A stretch of DNA of 64,000 nt from an uncultured bacterium (GTDB lineage Bacteria; Cyanobacteriota; Vampirovibrionia; Gastranaerophilales; Gastranaerophilaceae), in contig CATXCB010000003.1 in assembly GCA_958366705.1 (NCBI GenBank), positions 1 through 64,000 of the forward strand, given 5' to 3'. The position numbers were made by a program, and so were the translations under genes. This document shows positions 61,413-64,000 of the stretch, one piece after another; position 1 is the first letter of the stretch; each line of letters starts with the position of its first letter. The notes beneath the pieces are model-generated. The model searched no databases. It had not been told where the DNA came from and saw nothing but the letters and a program-made list of their open reading frames with translations.

Positions 61413-62942
61413 TTATTGTTTATTAAATCCTATCGGATTTCTTTTTGAATGTCTGTGTTGATTTCCAAATGTTTCAATTGCATTTAAAAAATCTTCCTGT
61501 GTAATTTTAGCTCCAATCATATCAGAATCTGTAAATGTTCCTTTTTCCATTTTTTCATATATTCCTAGGCGATTCATCATGTTTTCTCTTGCTAATTTAC
61601 TTACAAATTTGATGTCACTACCTACAGCTTTAAGTTCGAATAATTTCTCAGAAAGTTCATCCATATTAATATCGTTATCCAGAGGTCTGTTTTTTGTATG
61701 TATTTTTAGAATTTCTTTAACTCCATCTTTATCCGGAGCACCAACTAGAATATGTTTGCTGAATCTTTCAGCCCTTTTTAGAGCGCCATCAAGTGCATCA
61801 TATTTATTTGTTAGTCCAAGAATGAATACATCGTCATTTTCATTATAAATATCTGTCATGCAAGTCAAAATTTGATTAACAAGTTTTGCACCATGCGGAT
61901 CCATGTCTCCGCGTTCCTTGCCGATAGCATCAATTTCATCAATAACACCAATTGACGGCTGATTAGCTTTTAGTTCATCAAACCATGCTCGAACATTTGC
62001 TTCAGATTCGCCTACCCATTTTGATTCAAAGTTAGTTCCGCTTAAATACATATAATTCATTCCTGATTCATTTGCCAGAGCCCTACAAAGTTCTGTTTTT
62101 CCGGTGCCCGGAGGCCCATATAAAATATAACCTCTAGTTATATCTTCTCCGGAGTGACCCATCGGATATTTTACAGGGAATAATATTCCTTTTTTTAGTT
62201 CCTGAATAGCTTTTGACTGTCCGCCAATACTATTAAACGTAACTTTACTCTGTGGATTTTCGGCCTGTAATATTCGTTTTGTTACTGTTTTTGTATTAAC
62301 TTTAACAAGTTCTTCTTGAACTTCTTGTGAGAAGTCATACACTTTGGAAAATATGTGCCTGCTAAAACTTAGATCAGCCTTTGGTTTATCTTTCAGATGA
62401 ATAACATCATTTGCATACTGAATTGTATCATTGTTAATAACGTAGAAACTGTTTCCAGGTTCAAGATAATACTGCTTTCCACCTGTTAGATAAGAAATTT
62501 TCTTATCATTAATGTTTAGAAGTTCAATATCTCCAACTGAATTTTTGAAAAATGCATAATTATTTTCTATATTTTTGTCCGGTAAAAATATTTCTTTTTG
62601 TATCAATTGTTTTAACTTGCCAAGATTCTTTTTTAAGGCTATTTGAGCTTTATTAAAATTATTTCCGGTTACAATAATATCTCCTTGACTCAAATTTTGG
62701 AATAAGGCGGCTAATCGTTCTTCGATAGGAAGCTGCTGCGCAAGTTCAGTCGCTGCTTTTGCAATATTTCCTGCGAATACAGGCTGTTTTCTATTAATTA
62801 AATCTTTTCCGTACCCAAAATTAGGCAATGACTGCAAATCTTGTCGCGAGGTAAAATTAGAATTCAAACAATCTTTTTTAATTGTATTTGTTCCATTTGT
62901 TTTTGCATTATAATTTGCATTTTGGATACTACTAATTCTCAT
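61413..62942 (-). CDS. AAA+ ATPase, CDC48/VPS4/FtsH-like module, unknown substrate
   Basis: 509 residues. The AAA+ core (about 240-420) has Walker A GPPGTGKTELCRAL, Walker B IGVIDEIDAIGKERG, sensor 1 LGLTNKYDALDGALKRAERF with arginine finger, and a C-terminal helical lid (AVGSDIKFVSKLAREN). The N-terminal 230 residues are unassigned and start with an Asn/Ser/Thr-rich tail. No membrane helix, zinc or protease site is present, so it is not FtsH itself; it may be an unfoldase or remodeler. Monocistronic; promoter region lies in 62943-63020. Confidence 0.85.
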   Translation of the reverse strand: MRISSIQNANYNAKTNGTNTIKKDCLNSNFTSRQDLQSLPNFGYGKDLINRKQPVFAGNIAKAATELAQQLPIEERLAALFQNLSQGDIIVTGNNFNKAQIALKKNLGKLKQLIQKEIFLPDKNIENNYAFFKNSVGDIELLNINDKKISYLTGGKQYYLEPGNSFYVINNDTIQYANDVIHLKDKPKADLSFSRHIFSKVYDFSQEVQEELVKVNTKTVTKRILQAENPQSKVTFNSIGGQSKAIQELKKGILFPVKYPMGHSGEDITRGYILYGPPGTGKTELCRALANESGMNYMYLSGTNFESKWVGESEANVRAWFDELKANQPSIGVIDEIDAIGKERGDMDPHGAKLVNQILTCMTDIYNENDDVFILGLTNKYDALDGALKRAERFSKHILVGAPDKDGVKEILKIHTKNRPLDNDINMDELSEKLFELKAVGSDIKFVSKLARENMMNRLGIYEKMEKGTFTDSDMIGAKITQEDFLNAIETFGNQHRHSKRNPIGFNKQ

Positions 62943-63224
62943 CTTTACACCTCACTAAGTCTGAACACGGTCAAACAAATATTATATCTACTACTTATGT
63001 AGTATTATAATACGTTTGAATACAGCAAGTTGTCAAGTACCTGTCAGAGTTAGGATTGCATGTGGATAAGTTTAAAGTCGTATAAATTGTTATAATGATA
63101 GTATTTTGTACACTTATTATTTAAGTTTACAATTTGTAATATAATAAAATTTGTCTTTAGCTGAACAAATTCCATAATTAAAAAGTTTGTAAAATGAATT
63201 AGAGAATTTAAGCAATTAATAAAA
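62943..63224. other. Gene-free AT-rich stretch
   Basis: About 280 bp. It contains a tactacttatgtagta palindrome (about 62990-63005) upstream of the AAA+ gene, a likely -10 (TATAAT), and otherwise nothing recognisable. No coding frame with an RBS. Confidence 0.5.
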
Positions 63225-63225
63225 A

Positions 63226-63257
63226 TGAGGAAACATACATAATAATGTTTCCTCATT
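63226..63257 (-). terminator. Terminator after tRNA-Arg(ACG)
   Basis: Minus strand: AATGAGGAAACAT / ATGTTTCCTCATT hairpin with a T-rich tail. Confidence 0.85.
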
Positions 63258-63331
<74 letters not shown>

Positions 63332-63664
63332 TTATTTCTTTCTTCTTTTTTATATTATTCTAAACATAGAAATTTTTCAAGTATTATTTTTGAGATTTAT
63401 ATAGTAATTCCTCTAAAATGATTAAAAATCTCCTAGATTTATTAGCAATTTAATCATAGGATTCCGAAACAAGTTCGTAATGACAATAGGATTATTGTTA
63501 CTGGATAAGTATCATCAATTCAACAAAATCCCTTAGAGCTGTCTTATTGTAACCAGATATAACTAGAAAATTAACAAAAAAGATTTTAATATTTTAAAAC
63601 AGGAATTATTATTAAGTTTTAAATAATAAAACACTGTATCATGTTATGTATGGAGGTATGTAAT
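63332..63664. other. Intergenic stretch with a repeat remnant
   Basis: About 330 bp. It holds the palindromic-element half at 63459-63485 and AT-rich sequence. A TATGTA/GTATCA region before the HTH gene may be its promoter. No further gene. Confidence 0.5.
63459..63485. repeat. Palindromic element, right-half copy
   Basis: ggattccgaaacaagttcgt plus aatgaca; matches the right arm of the 52139 copy. Confidence 0.72.
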
Positions 63665-63862
63665 ATGAAATTGACACCAAGAGAACTGGAAGTTTGCGAA
63701 TGTATCGTTGCAGGTTTAAATAATAACGAAATTGCAGCAAAACTATTTATCAGTAAACACACTGTTAAAACATACGTGAGTCAGATAATGAATACATTAA
63801 ATGCGAAAAATAGAACAAACGTTGCTTATATCCTGGGAAAAGAAAATATTATAAACCTGTAA
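63665..63862 (+). CDS. Solitary LuxR/GerE-type HTH protein
   Basis: 65 residues from ATG 63665 (MKLTPREL), with GGAGG 8 nt upstream; an earlier in-frame ATG at 63641 would cover that site. The whole protein is a GerE-type DNA-binding domain: LTPRELEVCECIVAGLNNNEIA, then ISKHTVKTYVSQIMNTLNAKNR. All consensus positions are kept, unlike the HTH in the 7639 response regulator. It has no receiver or sensor domain, so it is either constitutive or controlled by level, as Bacillus GerE is. Targets unknown. Confidence 0.88.
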   Translation: MKLTPRELEVCECIVAGLNNNEIAAKLFISKHTVKTYVSQIMNTLNAKNRTNVAYILGKENIINL

Positions 63863-63915
63863 CATTTTTGCATTTCATAAAAATTATTTTATACTTTTAA
63901 TAAGGTAGAATTTTT

Positions 63916-64000
63916 ATGAAAAACTTTTTTGTTAAATTACTATTTTTATTTGCGTTTATCCTCACATTTGCTGTTAATACATTTGCAGCAGGCGATTTAG
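63916..64000 (+). CDS. Start of a secreted protein (cut by the window end)
   Basis: ATG 63916 with AAGGTAG 8 nt upstream. The 28 residues visible are a Sec signal peptide: MKN then FFVKLLFLFAFILTFAVN, ending in TFAAGDL with an AxA-like cleavage site. The mature part lies outside the window. Confidence 0.7.
   Translation, partial: MKNFFVKLLFLFAFILTFAVNTFAAGDL

Overview
This 64 kb window is AT-rich, gene-dense bacterial chromosome. Several features point to a non-photosynthetic relative of the cyanobacteria, the Melainabacteria/Vampirovibrionia and most likely the gut order Gastranaerophilales. These are a TIGR03960-type radical SAM gene directly followed by RNase E/G (an arrangement I associate with cyanobacteria), a CHASE2-adenylate cyclase, a Tic20-like membrane protein, an AMIN-like envelope protein, a prepilin with the FTLAEVLITLGIIGVVAA core, and many lineage-type hypothetical proteins. 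The placement is inferred from gene content; no 16S gene is present.

Layout. 1-9.6 kb: end of a tRNA-Pro, yidC, queA, a lytic transglycosylase, a PilZ/PLP-decarboxylase pair with a possible small RNA or attenuator upstream, two small envelope genes, a two-component pair and a PfkB sugar kinase. 9.6-21 kb: pnp, a 1.4 kb gene-poor stretch with decayed palindromic elements and two tRNAs, a sigma-70 factor, recN, a SEC-C protein, leuD, a histidine-phosphatase-like protein, a B12/radical SAM protein and an AI-2E-type permease. 21-36 kb: coiled-coil proteins of unknown role (one behind a sigma-28-like promoter), TPR and Tic20-like proteins, rpsL-rpsG, a glutaredoxin plus degenerate hybrid-cluster-protein operon, wecB, an AMIN protein, pgi, trxB, a patatin and tRNA-Leu.

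36.6-49.9 kb is one long leftward block of 12 closely packed genes for a surface glycan. It holds a KDPG aldolase and KDG-type kinase, two pyruvyl-transferase proteins (one fused to an FrhB-type iron-sulfur protein), an ABC exporter, two divergent glycosyltransferase-like proteins, a nucleotidyltransferase-kinase fusion, a HAD phosphatase, ManA and a ribulose-phosphate-3-epimerase homologue. The enzyme set suggests synthesis and activation of an unusual sugar or polyol phosphate, then transfer, decoration and export.

50-64 kb: the CHASE2 cyclase followed by a prepilin gene whose ribosome-binding site and start codon are separated from the pilin frame by a nine-G tract (a candidate phase-variable switch), yajQ, small hypotheticals, the radical SAM-RNase E pair with a perfect 17-bp inverted repeat just downstream, two-subunit L-serine dehydratase, an AAA+ ATPase, tRNA-Arg, a solitary LuxR-type HTH protein and the start of a secreted protein.

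Most notable: (1) the G9 tract plus palindromic repeat that control the prepilin frame; (2) a hybrid-cluster-protein homologue that has lost most cluster ligands, in an operon with glutaredoxin; (3) the 17-bp hairpin after the RNase E gene; (4) the glycan-activation module; (5) a near-consensus sigma-28 promoter before a 697-residue protein. No CRISPR array, transposase or prophage was seen.
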